Source: Ruegeria atlantica
GTDB lineage: Bacteria; Pseudomonadota; Alphaproteobacteria; Rhodobacterales; Rhodobacteraceae
Length of the DNA: 64,000 nt
Reading direction: 5' to 3'
Assembly: GCF_013033965.1 (NCBI RefSeq)
Contig: NZ_WQFE01000011.1
Location: forward strand, 62,001 to 126,000
The notes below the pieces were generated by a model. That model worked only from the letters and a program-made list of their open reading frames with translations. It ran no database searches and was not told where the DNA came from. Each line of letters opens with the position of its first letter. Position 1 is the first letter of the stretch. A program made the translations under genes and the position numbers. Shown here piece after piece: positions 18,882-28,047 of this stretch.

Positions 18882-20422
18882 ACCACTGGATCGTTGCGCC
18901 GATCGTCCTGCCCGCGATTCTGGCTCCGTTCATCATCATGGTCCTACGGTATCATCTGGACTTGCAGCGCATCTTTTCGGTCGCCGGCGTAGTGGCGCTG
19001 CTGGGTATTGCCCTGACAATCACCGCCCAAGCCGCCGGAGGAGACATTCAGGTCTATGAACTGGGCAACTGGCCCGCGCCCTTTGGTATTGTTCTGGTGC
19101 TGGATCGATTGTCGGCAATGATGGTGCTGCTGACAGCGCTATTGGCCTTGCCCATCGTTCTTTATGCGATCGCATCCGGCTGGGACGACCGGGGTAAGCA
19201 CTTCCATGCCCTGTTCCACTTTCAGCTTATGGGTGTCTGCGGCGCATTCCTGACCGGCGATGCCTTCAACCTGTTCGTCTTCTTCGAAGTTCTACTGATC
19301 GCGTCCTATGGTCTTATGACGCATGGGGGCGGCGCGGTACGGCTGAAGGCCGGGGTTCAATACGTAGCCTATAACCTGCTTGGGTCGACCCTGTTCCTTT
19401 TTGCCTTAGGCACGCTTTATGCTGTGACCGGAACGTTGAATATGGCCGATTTGGCAGTGCGAGTGGCTGAGTTGCCTGCGGATGATACCGCACTGCTGCG
19501 GGTTGGTGCAGTTTTGCTGCTGCTGGTGTTCTGCATCAAGGCTGCTGTCCTGCCGCTACACTTCTGGCTGCCCGCGAGTTACGCTAGTGCCCCCCTGCCC
19601 GTAGCCGCCCTTTTTGCGATCATGACCAAAGTAGGCGCTTACTCGATCATACGGATGTACACGCTCGGCTTCGGCCCACAGGTTGAGGCAACCCAGGGGC
19701 TTGTTGGCGATTGGTTGCAACCCGCCGCTTTGGTGACGCTGGCAATCGGTGCAATCGGCATTCTGGGCGCGCAGCACATCGCGCGAATGGTGGCGTTCTG
19801 TGCCATCACCTCGATGGGAACATTGCTTATTGCGATCTCGCTGTTCACTGAGACCGCGACGGCGGCCGCGCTGTACTACGTCTATCATTCGACCCTCGCC
19901 ACGGCACTCATGTTCCTTGTTGCTGATCTGGTGATGGAGCGTCGCGGTGGGGCGATTGCCCCGACTGCGCCGATGCCGCAATCGGGTCTGATTTCATCGC
20001 TGTTCTTCGTGGGTGCAATTGCGCTCGCGGGCATGCCTCCGCTGTCGGGGTTCATCGGCAAGCTTCTGGTTCTGGATGCGGCACGCGACGCTCCGGATGC
20101 AAACGCCATCTGGGCCGTAATTCTGATCGGTTCCTTCGTTACAATCGTGGGCCTTGCCCGGGCGGGCTCATTGATCTTCTGGAAAAGCCATGATGCCCAG
20201 CACAACACGGAAACAGGTCCGAAAAACGAAGAGGAAGCCCAACCTGCACCTGCGCCCGAGCCGAACCCCGGCCTCGTCTTCACCGCCGTGTTTGCAATGG
20301 CGATGGGCCTCGTGCTGCTGACCCTGTTTGCCGGGCCTGCGCTGGAGTATACCAATAAGACGGCCGAACAGTTGTTCACCCCCGAGAACTACATCGCTGC
20401 CGTATTGGGAGGCGACACATGA
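18878..20422 (+). CDS. mrpD: Mrp/Pha antiporter subunit D (NuoN/M-like)
   Basis: A 514-residue polytopic protein of the NuoL/M/N family and the second large antiporter-like subunit. It shows AVLPLHFWLPASYASAPLPVAALFA with the conserved loop after the channel helix, the following KVGAYSIIR lysine segment, and ALAGMPPLSGFIGKLL. A charged, Pro/Glu-rich loop (about residues 445-465) separates the last membrane segments. It overlaps mrpC and mrpE by 4 bases each. Confidence 0.92.
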   Translation: MNHWIVAPIVLPAILAPFIIMVLRYHLDLQRIFSVAGVVALLGIALTITAQAAGGDIQVYELGNWPAPFGIVLVLDRLSAMMVLLTALLALPIVLYAIASGWDDRGKHFHALFHFQLMGVCGAFLTGDAFNLFVFFEVLLIASYGLMTHGGGAVRLKAGVQYVAYNLLGSTLFLFALGTLYAVTGTLNMADLAVRVAELPADDTALLRVGAVLLLLVFCIKAAVLPLHFWLPASYASAPLPVAALFAIMTKVGAYSIIRMYTLGFGPQVEATQGLVGDWLQPAALVTLAIGAIGILGAQHIARMVAFCAITSMGTLLIAISLFTETATAAALYYVYHSTLATALMFLVADLVMERRGGAIAPTAPMPQSGLISSLFFVGAIALAGMPPLSGFIGKLLVLDAARDAPDANAIWAVILIGSFVTIVGLARAGSLIFWKSHDAQHNTETGPKNEEEAQPAPAPEPNPGLVFTAVFAMAMGLVLLTLFAGPALEYTNKTAEQLFTPENYIAAVLGGDT

Positions 20423-20919
20423 TCAGACTTCTGCACCGGATTTTCCCTCACCCGCATCTGACACTCCTGTTGACTATCGTATGGGTCCTGCTGGCCAACA
20501 ACATGACCCTGAATTCACTGGTCTTTGGCCTGATCCTGGGCATCATCATCCCCTTCATCACACAGCCCTACTGGCCTGACCGCCCAAAACTGCGCAACTG
20601 GCCAATGGTCGTCGAGTACATTCTGGTCGTCCTATGGGATATCGTGGTGGCAAACGTCACTGTCGCCCGGGTCATCCTGTTCAAACGTGACGCGGATCGT
20701 CAGCCGGCCTGGATCTGTGTCCCGCTGGAATTGCGCACGCCCGAGGCGATCACCGTGCTGGCGGGCACGATCACGATGACCCCTGGCACCGTCAGCAGCG
20801 ATCTGTCCGCGCAGGGGCATAACCTGCTGGTGCATTGTCTGGATGCACCCGACCCGGACGCCGTGCGCGACCAGATCAAAAGCCGTTACGAACGTCGCCT
20901 TAAGGAGATTTTCGAATGA
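20419..20919 (+). CDS. mrpE: Mrp/Pha antiporter subunit E
   Basis: A 166-residue protein with two to three N-terminal hydrophobic segments and a cytoplasmic C-terminal domain. The block from about residues 97-125 (LRTPEAITVLAGTITMTPGT) is the MrpE signature. Required for assembly of the antiporter in studied systems. Coupled to mrpD and mrpF by ATGA overlaps. Confidence 0.92.
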   Translation: MIRLLHRIFPHPHLTLLLTIVWVLLANNMTLNSLVFGLILGIIIPFITQPYWPDRPKLRNWPMVVEYILVVLWDIVVANVTVARVILFKRDADRQPAWICVPLELRTPEAITVLAGTITMTPGTVSSDLSAQGHNLLVHCLDAPDPDAVRDQIKSRYERRLKEIFE

Positions 20920-21185
20920 TCTATTATGCGATCCTTTTTGCCTTTGCATGTTTCGGGGCGGCCATCATGATGTGCCTTTGGCGGATCATCACGGCAGACG
21001 GCGTGGGCACTCGCGTTCTGGCACTGGACACGATGGTCATCAACACCATCGCGCTGTTGATCCTCTATGGTCTGAATCTGGGAACCGAAGTCTTCTTCGA
21101 ATCCGCCATGATCATTGCTATGCTGGGCTTTGTCTCAACCGTTGCCTACGCGCGCTTCATGCTACGCGGCAATATTATCGAGTGA
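20916..21185 (+). CDS. mrpF: Mrp/Pha antiporter subunit F
   Basis: An 89-residue protein with three predicted membrane helices. WRIITADGVGTRVLALDTMV is the conserved MrpF region, which normally contains the RxxG...RxxAxD pattern seen here. Membrane subunit of the antiporter; overlaps mrpE by 4 bases and is 7 bases before mrpG. Confidence 0.9.
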   Translation: MIYYAILFAFACFGAAIMMCLWRIITADGVGTRVLALDTMVINTIALLILYGLNLGTEVFFESAMIIAMLGFVSTVAYARFMLRGNIIE

Positions 21186-21192
21186 GGGTGCA

Positions 21193-21579
21193 ATGGGTTT
21201 CATCATAGAACTTTTGATCGCCTTCTTCCTGATCGTCTCTGGCATCTTCGGCGTTGTCGGCTCGTACGGGATGATCAAACTGAAGGATCCGATGTCCCGC
21301 CTGCATGCGCCCACCAAAGCGACGACGCTAGGCGTGGGTGGCGTGTTGCTGGCATCGATCTGCCACTCGGTTCTGATAGAAGAACACTTGTCGCTGCACG
21401 AGCTTCTGATCACGCTGTTCCTGTTCCTGACGGCTCCGATCACGGCCCTGTTCATTGCCAAATGGCACATTCACCGTCATGAAAAGCCTAGCGATTTGCC
21501 AGACGCGGGCGAGGATGAACTTTGGGCCACGCATGCGGTTGAGCAGGTCGAAGACGTCCCTGATCACAGCAAGTCCTGA
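21193..21579 (+). CDS. mrpG: Mrp/Pha antiporter subunit G
   Basis: A 128-residue protein with three hydrophobic segments. GSYGMIKLKDPMSRLHAPTK is the diagnostic MrpG motif (residues about 26-45). The acidic C-terminal tail after residue 95 is cytoplasmic and variable. ATG 21193 with GAGGG ahead is chosen over an upstream start inside mrpF. Last gene of the operon; selD starts only 5 bases after its stop, so read-through is possible. Confidence 0.9.
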   Translation: MGFIIELLIAFFLIVSGIFGVVGSYGMIKLKDPMSRLHAPTKATTLGVGGVLLASICHSVLIEEHLSLHELLITLFLFLTAPITALFIAKWHIHRHEKPSDLPDAGEDELWATHAVEQVEDVPDHSKS

Positions 21580-21584
21580 GTTTG

Positions 21585-23744
21585 ATGCACCACCCACCGC
21601 TGCCCCTGACCCGCGATCTGGTTCTCATTGGCGGCGGCCACACCCATGCATTATTGCTGCGCAAGTGGGGGATGAATCCGCTGCCTGGCGCACGGGTGAC
21701 GGTGATCAACCCTGGCCCCACTGCGCCATATTCAGGGATGCTGCCGGGCTTTGTGGCCGGTCACTATGCCCGTCGGGAACTGGACATAGATCTTGTAAAA
21801 CTGGCCCGCTTTGCTGGAGCACGGGTTATCCTGGGCGCGGTTTCCGGCATCGACACCGACCGACGCGAGGTTCGCGTGCCAGGCCGTCCGCCGGTGGCGT
21901 TTGATGTGGCATCGGTGAATGTTGGTATTACATCGGACATGCCCGCCCTGCCCGGTTTCGCCCAGCATGCTGTTCCCGCCAAACCGTTAGGCCCGTTTGC
22001 TGCCAGATGGGCAGAGTATCTGGAGGGATCAGGTGCTGCCTCTGTCGCGGTGATTGGCGGGGGTGTGGCGGGGGCCGAGCTAATCATGGCAATGGCCTTT
22101 GCTTTGCGCACCAAGGGCCGTACCGCACAACTGACCCTGATTGACAATGCGCACGCTCTAACGGCGACTCTTCCCAAATCCGCATCGACAATTCGAAAGG
22201 CGATGGTTGGCCTAGGTATCGAGGTCATCGAACAGGTATCTGTTTCCCACATCGCGCAGGATCACGTCGCGCTTGATGATGGCCGCCAAATCGCAGCCAG
22301 CTTTGTGACCGGTGCAGCAGGTGCAAAACCTTATGACTGGATCGCAAACACAGGGCTGGATCTTCAGGACGGCTTCATCCGCGTTGATGCACAGTTGCAA
22401 TCCGGCGACCCCGCCGTTTTTGCGGCGGGCGACTGCGCACATCTGAACGAAAACCCTCGTCCCAAAGCCGGTGTTTATGCGGTGCGCGAGGCGCCTATCC
22501 TGTTCCAAAACCTAAGGGCCGCGTTAGGTTCAGGTGCCCCGCGTCGGTATGAGCCACAAAAAGATTACCTCAAACTGATTTCACTCGGCGGCAAATCCGC
22601 ATTGGGGGAGCGGCTGGGAACCTCATTCAGCGGGTCGCTGATGTGGAAATGGAAAAACCACATCGACCAGAGCTTTATGAATAAATTCCGCGACCTGCCA
22701 CAGATGAAACCACCGGCGTTGCCCCGCGAGCACGCGGCCGGTCTTACCGAAGCCTTAGGTGAAAAACCCATGTGCGGGGGCTGTGGTGCCAAGGTCGGGC
22801 GCGGCGCGCTGCAAACCGCGCTTGCCGATCTGCCCGCCCCCAATCGTGCAGATGTCACACCGCTGCCCGGCGATGATGCCGCCCTTTTGCAGACCGGAGG
22901 CGCGCGGCAGGTTATGACCTCGGACCATCTGCGCAGCTTCATCAACGATCCCGTTCTGATGACGCGTATTGCCGCTGTTCACGCCCTTGGGGACATCTGG
23001 GCCATGGGTGCCCGCCCGCAGGCCGCTACTGCAACGATCATCCTGCCTCGGATGTCGCCAAACCTCCAGCGTCGTACGATGGCCGAAATCATGGCTACGG
23101 CCAGCGACGTCATCCGCGATGCAGGGGCCGAGATTGTTGGCGGCCATAGTTCGATGGGTGACGAGATGACGGTGGGTTTCTCACTGACCGGCCTGTGTGA
23201 CACGGACCCGATCACACTGTCCGGAGCGAGGCCCGGCGATGCTCTGATCCTAACCAAACCACTGGGCGGCGGCGTTCTGATGGCGGCAGAGATGGCGGGC
23301 GCCGCCAGAGGCGAATGGGTCGCGGCGGCCCTTGAGCAGATGGTTCAGCCGCAAAGCAAAGCCTCTGAGTTGTTGGCAGGTGCGCATGCGATGACCGACG
23401 TCACGGGTTTTGGCCTGGCTGGGCACCTGCTGGGCATGACCGAGGCCTCGGGTTGTGGTGCATCTCTGGATCTTGAGGCGGTTCCAGTAATGGAGGGCGC
23501 GCTGGAACTGAGCGCACAAGGCATCCGGTCAACGCTGTTCGAAGACAATCGAACGATTGCGCCCGAGTTACCGACAGGCGGCAAAGCCGACCTGTTGTTC
23601 GATCCCCAGACCGCCGGAGGTTTATTGGCTGCGATACCAGCAAACCGGGGGCAGATAGTCTGCGATGCGTTGCGAAAGGCGGGATACCCAGCCGCAATCA
23701 TTGGCCACATGACCGACGCACCGGGGCTGTGCGTTCAAAGCTGA
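21585..23744 (+). CDS. selD: Selenide, water dikinase fused to an NAD(P)H-type flavin oxidoreductase
   Basis: A 719-residue two-domain protein. Residues 1-380 are a pyridine nucleotide-disulfide oxidoreductase/Ndh2-like flavoprotein: FAD loop DLVLIGGGHTHALLLRK, second nucleotide loop VAVIGGGVAGAEL and FAAGDCAHL. Residues about 395-719 are SelD, which makes selenophosphate from selenide and ATP; the catalytic pair reads CGGCGAK with C400 and K403, so Cys and not selenocysteine. PGDDAALL, ADLLFDPQTAGGLL and a GGHS motif follow. ATG 21585 preferred to TTG 21582. Convergent with mnmH, overlapping it by 10 bases. The fusion may couple reduction of a selenium species to its activation (inference). 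Confidence 0.92.
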   Translation: MHHPPLPLTRDLVLIGGGHTHALLLRKWGMNPLPGARVTVINPGPTAPYSGMLPGFVAGHYARRELDIDLVKLARFAGARVILGAVSGIDTDRREVRVPGRPPVAFDVASVNVGITSDMPALPGFAQHAVPAKPLGPFAARWAEYLEGSGAASVAVIGGGVAGAELIMAMAFALRTKGRTAQLTLIDNAHALTATLPKSASTIRKAMVGLGIEVIEQVSVSHIAQDHVALDDGRQIAASFVTGAAGAKPYDWIANTGLDLQDGFIRVDAQLQSGDPAVFAAGDCAHLNENPRPKAGVYAVREAPILFQNLRAALGSGAPRRYEPQKDYLKLISLGGKSALGERLGTSFSGSLMWKWKNHIDQSFMNKFRDLPQMKPPALPREHAAGLTEALGEKPMCGGCGAKVGRGALQTALADLPAPNRADVTPLPGDDAALLQTGGARQVMTSDHLRSFINDPVLMTRIAAVHALGDIWAMGARPQAATATIILPRMSPNLQRRTMAEIMATASDVIRDAGAEIVGGHSSMGDEMTVGFSLTGLCDTDPITLSGARPGDALILTKPLGGGVLMAAEMAGAARGEWVAAALEQMVQPQSKASELLAGAHAMTDVTGFGLAGHLLGMTEASGCGASLDLEAVPVMEGALELSAQGIRSTLFEDNRTIAPELPTGGKADLLFDPQTAGGLLAAIPANRGQIVCDALRKAGYPAAIIGHMTDAPGLCVQS

Positions 23745-24787
23745 TCCAAGGCGGCTTCGATCTTCGCTGCGGTGGCGGTCAGGCCCGCAGAATCCAGTGA
23801 GGGCGCGTGGATTTTCGCAATTACGTCCGCCCGGCGCACACGGCTGGACTTTGCATATGCAGGATCATAGTGCTGCTCGATCAAGGCTTGAGTCAGCGCT
23901 CGTTTATCGCCTGCGTCAATCAAATCCAGCCAACCGTCAACTACGTCATGCCCTCGGTGAAACCGCAGCGGCGATAAGCGGTCACGCAGGCGGTCATAGT
24001 CTGACAGAACGTCGTCATATGCGGACACCAAATAGTCCGAACGCGCCTGAACAGACGCTGTGATCTGAATACGCGGGGCTTGGCGCAAGGCGGCCCAAAG
24101 CGTGGGCGGCAAGATCAGAGATCCGATTTTGGACGACTCTGCCTCGACGACCACCGGGCGTGACGTGTCCAGACGGCAAAGCGCGGCGGCCAGTGCAGAC
24201 TCGAACGCTTTTTGGCCGGGTTGACCGCCGGGCATCTCACCCAGCAGGGACCCACGGTGGTTGGCCAGCCCTTCCAGATCCAGAACCTGAACACCGCGAG
24301 TCGTGAGATGGACCAACAGTTCCGTCTTGGCGGTACCGGTGTATCCGTCTAACGCGATCAGACGATGTGGCAACGAGTCATCATACAAATACCGGTTTAC
24401 CAATCGGCGGTAAGTGCGATAGCCACCCTCGACCACTTCGGCGCGCCAGCCGATCTGTTGCAGCATCCATGTAAACGATCCCGATCTTTGCCCACCGCGC
24501 CAGCAATAGACCAATGGTCGCCATCCACCTTCATGATGGGACAAGCTGTTTTCGATGTGGTTGGCCGCATTGCGAAACACCAACGCTGCCCCCAATTTGC
24601 GTGCCAGGAATGGGTTTTCCTGAACATAAATTGTGCCCACACGGGCGCGTTCTTCGTTGTTAAGAACCGGCAGGCTGATGGCGCCGGGAAGGTGGTCCTC
24701 GGCAAATTCCGCCGGGCTGCGCACGTCGATCACCGTGTCGAATTTATGGGCGTAAAGATCGGGCAGGCTTTCGAATTTCAGAACCAT
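23735..24787 (-). CDS. mnmH: tRNA 2-selenouridine synthase
   Basis: A 350-residue enzyme (SelU/YbbB) that replaces sulfur by selenium in 2-thiouridine at the wobble position of certain tRNAs, using selenophosphate. The N-terminal rhodanese domain (about 1-125) carries the active Cys95 in YCWRGGQRSG; the C-terminal domain has a P-loop, GYTGTAKTELL (about 148-158). Length is normal. It is the only selenophosphate user visible in the window, and it lies tail-to-tail with selD. I see no selA or selB here. Confidence 0.92.
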   Translation of the reverse strand: MVLKFESLPDLYAHKFDTVIDVRSPAEFAEDHLPGAISLPVLNNEERARVGTIYVQENPFLARKLGAALVFRNAANHIENSLSHHEGGWRPLVYCWRGGQRSGSFTWMLQQIGWRAEVVEGGYRTYRRLVNRYLYDDSLPHRLIALDGYTGTAKTELLVHLTTRGVQVLDLEGLANHRGSLLGEMPGGQPGQKAFESALAAALCRLDTSRPVVVEAESSKIGSLILPPTLWAALRQAPRIQITASVQARSDYLVSAYDDVLSDYDRLRDRLSPLRFHRGHDVVDGWLDLIDAGDKRALTQALIEQHYDPAYAKSSRVRRADVIAKIHAPSLDSAGLTATAAKIEAALDQL

Positions 24788-24829
24788 GTCAGAGGTCTAT
24801 CCCGCATAGCTGGGAATGAAAAGGCGAGG

Positions 24830-25495
24830 CTAGTCTTGGATCGGTTCTATTAATTCCGGTCCGCTGGCGCGGTTCGAATTCACGGTTGGGTCAACTCGAT
24901 GATAGCTGAGGACATCTTCGGGACCTGGTCGCATCAAACGCGCGGCCCCTTTTCCAGCCTCCCCCAGCCACAGCGACCAGTCATCGGGTTCCACAATCAA
25001 AGGCATACGGTGATGGATCGCGCTGAGATGCTTGTTAGCCGGTGTGGTCACGATGGCGCAAGTGCCCTGCCGCGCATCCTCAGGCCCCCAATCCTGCCAG
25101 ACACCGGCAAATGCGATCGGTGCCTTGTCCTGACGGAAAATGTACCACGGCAACCTGTCGCCCTGCTCTGTCCTGGTCCATTCATAAAACCCGGTGGCAG
25201 CGATAAGGCAGCGGCGCTCGCGGCAGGCGGCGCGAAAGGCGGGCTTTTCAGCAAGCGTTTCCGCCCGAGCATTGATCAGCAACGGCCCCGCGTTTTCCGC
25301 CTTGTACCAATGGGGCAGAAACCCCCAGCGCAACGGGTCGAGCGTGCGCCCGTTTTCCCCCGCGCGCACCACGTGCACCTGATTGGTGGGGCATACATTG
25401 AAATTCGGCACCGCGGGCAGAGTATTGGCTGGACGCGCCGCAAAAAGCTGCGCCATCGCATCGTTGGGAAGTGTAACGGCAAACCGTCCGCACAT
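24830..25495 (-). CDS. SRAP domain protein (YedK/HMCES-like abasic-site protein)
   Basis: A 221-residue protein of the SOS-response-associated peptidase family, which crosslinks to abasic sites in single-stranded DNA through Cys2. All key residues are visible: C2 in MCGRF, N75 in LLINARAET, E105 in GFYEW and a His at 161-162 in HHRMP. Methionine must be removed to expose Cys2, which fixes the start at 25495. Single gene between mnmH and the terminator at 25547. Confidence 0.92.
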   Translation of the reverse strand: MCGRFAVTLPNDAMAQLFAARPANTLPAVPNFNVCPTNQVHVVRAGENGRTLDPLRWGFLPHWYKAENAGPLLINARAETLAEKPAFRAACRERRCLIAATGFYEWTRTEQGDRLPWYIFRQDKAPIAFAGVWQDWGPEDARQGTCAIVTTPANKHLSAIHHRMPLIVEPDDWSLWLGEAGKGAARLMRPGPEDVLSYHRVDPTVNSNRASGPELIEPIQD

Positions 25496-25546
25496 GGGCC
25501 TTGTCCCTGTGTCCGAATATTCAAGCTGCTTCTGGACTTACTACAG

Positions 25547-25573
25547 AAAAGGCCGCGTCAAACGCGGCCTTTT
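25547..25573 (-). terminator. Rho-independent terminator of the 5'-nucleotidase gene
   Basis: A perfect 12-bp stem (AAAAGGCCGCGT / ACGCGGCCTTTT) around a 3-base loop, 21 bases after the 5'-nucleotidase stop. The A/T ends make it work as a terminator read from the minus strand. Confidence 0.85.
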
Positions 25574-25594
25574 GGATTGTTTGTCGAGGCAGAT

Positions 25595-27172
25595 TTACTT
25601 CTGCTTGATACGCCCATCCAGATAAGGCTTATACGGCGCGTTTTCGGCTAGGTATTCCGCCGTTACGTCTGCCAGATCGGGCCCAAAGTCATATGCGTTC
25701 TTGTCGTCGCCCGAGAACATCTTGTAGCCGTCACCACCATTGCGAACATAATTATTCGTCACGACCAGATAGGTGGCTGCCGGATCAATCGGAACAAATC
25801 CGTCACCTTCGGCAACCATAACCTCGGATACGCGGCCCTCGTTTGGTGCGACAGCCGGATCCCAGGTGAACGTCAGACCTGCAACCTGCGGGAAGCGGCC
25901 TTTGACCTCTTCCACCTGGCTAACACCGTTTTCCAGCGCATCGATGACGCCCTGGCCACTGATCTCAAAGGTCGACAGCGTGTTTTGGAACGGCAGTACG
26001 GTCAGCACTTCGCCCATAGTCACGTCACCCGGATCAATCGAGGCCCGCAGGCCGCCTGAGTTGGCAATCGCAATCTTGACGCCCTGATCCGCGACCCGAG
26101 CCAGCATGGCGTCGGCTACAAGGTTGCCCATCTGGCATTCCTGCACACGGCAAACAGCGCGGTCGCCTTCAATGGCATCGGCCGAGCTTGCAACCACCTT
26201 GTTGCGGATTTCATCCAACGGCATCGCCAGCTCGGCAATACGATCCAGAGCGGCCTGATCCTCGGTGACGGTATTGTCCATGATCAGCGGCTCACCGGCC
26301 GCTTCGACCACGTTGCCGTCATCGTCAAAGGTCACATTCAGCTCACCCAGGAATTTACCGTAGGCATAAGCCTGAACGATCTGAACACCATTGACGACGG
26401 TCGGGTACGGGCCAGCGGCCTTGTCCGAAGTGTTCGACAGATAGGTGTTCGAATGACCGCCTACGATCACATCAACCCCGGTGGTTTCCTGCGCAACACG
26501 CTGGTCCACGCCATAGCCCGAGTGGCTGAGAACGATGATCTTGTTGATGCCTTCTCCGGTCAGCTTGTCGACCTCGGCCTGAACTGCGGGAACCGGATCA
26601 GAGAACGAGATATTGGGACCGGGCGAGGCAAGCTCATCAGTGTCAATCGGTGTCAGGCCGATCAGGCCGATCTTTTCGCCACCCACTTCGATCACGGTGG
26701 ACTTCTTGATCTTGTCGGTCAACAGCTCTTCGTCCGCGATGTCCGCATTGGACATCAGAACCGGGAAATCGACCGAGTCGATAAAGCCGCGCAGAACCTC
26801 TGGGCCGTCGTCGAATTCGTGATTACCCACGGTCATCGCGTTATAGCCCAGTTTATTCATGAACTCGGCTGCGACCTTGCCCTTGTAGTAGGTATAGAAC
26901 AGCGATCCCTGGAACTGGTCTCCACCATCAACCAGAATCGAATTCTCAGCACGGGCGCGCGCATCGGTTACGGCCGTGATCAAACGCGCAGACCCACCGA
27001 AACACTTGCCTTCGGCATTATCTTCGTCGCCGCAACCGCTGTCATACTTGTTGATCGGCTCAAACCGCGAGTGGAAATCGTTGGTGTGCAGAATCGTCAG
27101 CTTGTACTCGGCAAACGCCATGCCTGCGGTCAGGCTGAGCGCGGCGGCTGATGTCAAAAGACGCGTGAGCAT
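25595..27172 (-). CDS. Exported bifunctional metallophosphatase / 5'-nucleotidase
   Basis: A 525-residue UshA-family enzyme that releases phosphate from nucleotides in the periplasm. It has a signal peptide (residues 1-21, ending AFA), a calcineurin-type metal site (LHTNDFHSRF, DGGDQFQGS, GNHEFDDG, VLSHSGYG, GGHSN) and the C-terminal 5'-nucleotidase domain with NSGGLRASIDPGDVTMGEV and NYVRNGGDGYKMF. A cysteine-containing insert (GCGDEDNAEGKCFGG, about residues 46-60) is seen in this subgroup. Transcribed alone and ended by the terminator at 25547-25573. Confidence 0.9.
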   Translation of the reverse strand: MLTRLLTSAAALSLTAGMAFAEYKLTILHTNDFHSRFEPINKYDSGCGDEDNAEGKCFGGSARLITAVTDARARAENSILVDGGDQFQGSLFYTYYKGKVAAEFMNKLGYNAMTVGNHEFDDGPEVLRGFIDSVDFPVLMSNADIADEELLTDKIKKSTVIEVGGEKIGLIGLTPIDTDELASPGPNISFSDPVPAVQAEVDKLTGEGINKIIVLSHSGYGVDQRVAQETTGVDVIVGGHSNTYLSNTSDKAAGPYPTVVNGVQIVQAYAYGKFLGELNVTFDDDGNVVEAAGEPLIMDNTVTEDQAALDRIAELAMPLDEIRNKVVASSADAIEGDRAVCRVQECQMGNLVADAMLARVADQGVKIAIANSGGLRASIDPGDVTMGEVLTVLPFQNTLSTFEISGQGVIDALENGVSQVEEVKGRFPQVAGLTFTWDPAVAPNEGRVSEVMVAEGDGFVPIDPAATYLVVTNNYVRNGGDGYKMFSGDDKNAYDFGPDLADVTAEYLAENAPYKPYLDGRIKQK

Positions 27173-27280
27173 AGTTTAACTCCCTATTGTTAATTGAGGC
27201 GATGTTGCGACGCACGACGCCGAGAGTCAAAGGGGGAAATCCAGCTTGATTCTACCCGTGGCCCGGTGCATCACGACGGC

Positions 27281-27619
27281 ATGCTGATTTACAAAATTTT
27301 TAGGGCCGACGAATGGGCCACGTTACAGGCGCAAGGTGCGTCGGATGGCGCGCCAATCGATGTCACTGACGGATATGTCCATTTCTCAACCGCCGAACAG
27401 GCCGCAGAAACAGCCGCCAAACACTTCGCCGGTGTTGAAGGGTTGACCCTGCTGGCCTGTGACGTTGATGCGATGGGTGACGACCTGAAATGGGAAGTCT
27501 CTCGCGGTGACGCGTTGTTCCCGCATCTCTACCGGCAGATCCGAATGACCGATGTTGTCTGGTCCCGTGCCCTGCCTTTCGACGGAACGGTTCACCAGTT
27601 TCCGCAGGATATGAAATGA
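27281..27619 (+). CDS. DUF952 domain protein
   Basis: A 112-residue protein matching the DUF952 family throughout: MLIYKIFRADEWATLQAQG at the start, GYVHFSTAEQ and FPHLYRQIRMTDV later. Its biochemical role is unknown. ATG 27281 gives the family N-terminus; the frame is open to 27194 but the added residues look random. First of four overlapping genes; the stop overlaps the DUF1330 start by ATGA (27616-27619). Confidence 0.82.
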   Translation: MLIYKIFRADEWATLQAQGASDGAPIDVTDGYVHFSTAEQAAETAAKHFAGVEGLTLLACDVDAMGDDLKWEVSRGDALFPHLYRQIRMTDVVWSRALPFDGTVHQFPQDMK

Positions 27620-28047
27620 CCAGCTTCATTGACCCGGAGCGCGCCCAGTTTGAGGCATTCAAAGACCTTGATCGGGATCACCCGATCGAAATGCTGAACC
27701 TGGTTAAGTTTCGTGACGATGCCGCGTATCCCGCGGGGCACAAACTTGCCGACGCCGGCCTGACCGGCGCGCAGGCCTATCGCAACTACGGTTCGGAAAC
27801 AGCGCCGATCATTGCCCGCCTTGGTGCCTCGATCCTATGGCGCGGCGAGTTTGAAACAACGCTGATCGGCCCGCAGGATGAAGACTGGGACGCAGTGTTC
27901 ATCGCCCGATATCCCACTGCGAACGCGTTCTTGGAAATGGTGACGGACCCTGCATATCAAAAAACCGTGGTGCACCGGCAAGCCGCAGTCCTAACCTCTC
28001 GGCTAATACGATGCGCCCCTGCCCGAGTCGGAGACGCATTCGGATGA
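27616..28047 (+). CDS. DUF1330 domain protein
   Basis: A 143-residue protein of the DUF1330 family, a small ferredoxin-like fold related to the dimeric alpha/beta barrel proteins. [26 protein letters not shown] and [22 protein letters not shown] are the conserved blocks. No function is established. Coupled by 4-base overlaps to DUF952 upstream and pyrD downstream. Confidence 0.82.
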   Translation: MTSFIDPERAQFEAFKDLDRDHPIEMLNLVKFRDDAAYPAGHKLADAGLTGAQAYRNYGSETAPIIARLGASILWRGEFETTLIGPQDEDWDAVFIARYPTANAFLEMVTDPAYQKTVVHRQAAVLTSRLIRCAPARVGDAFG

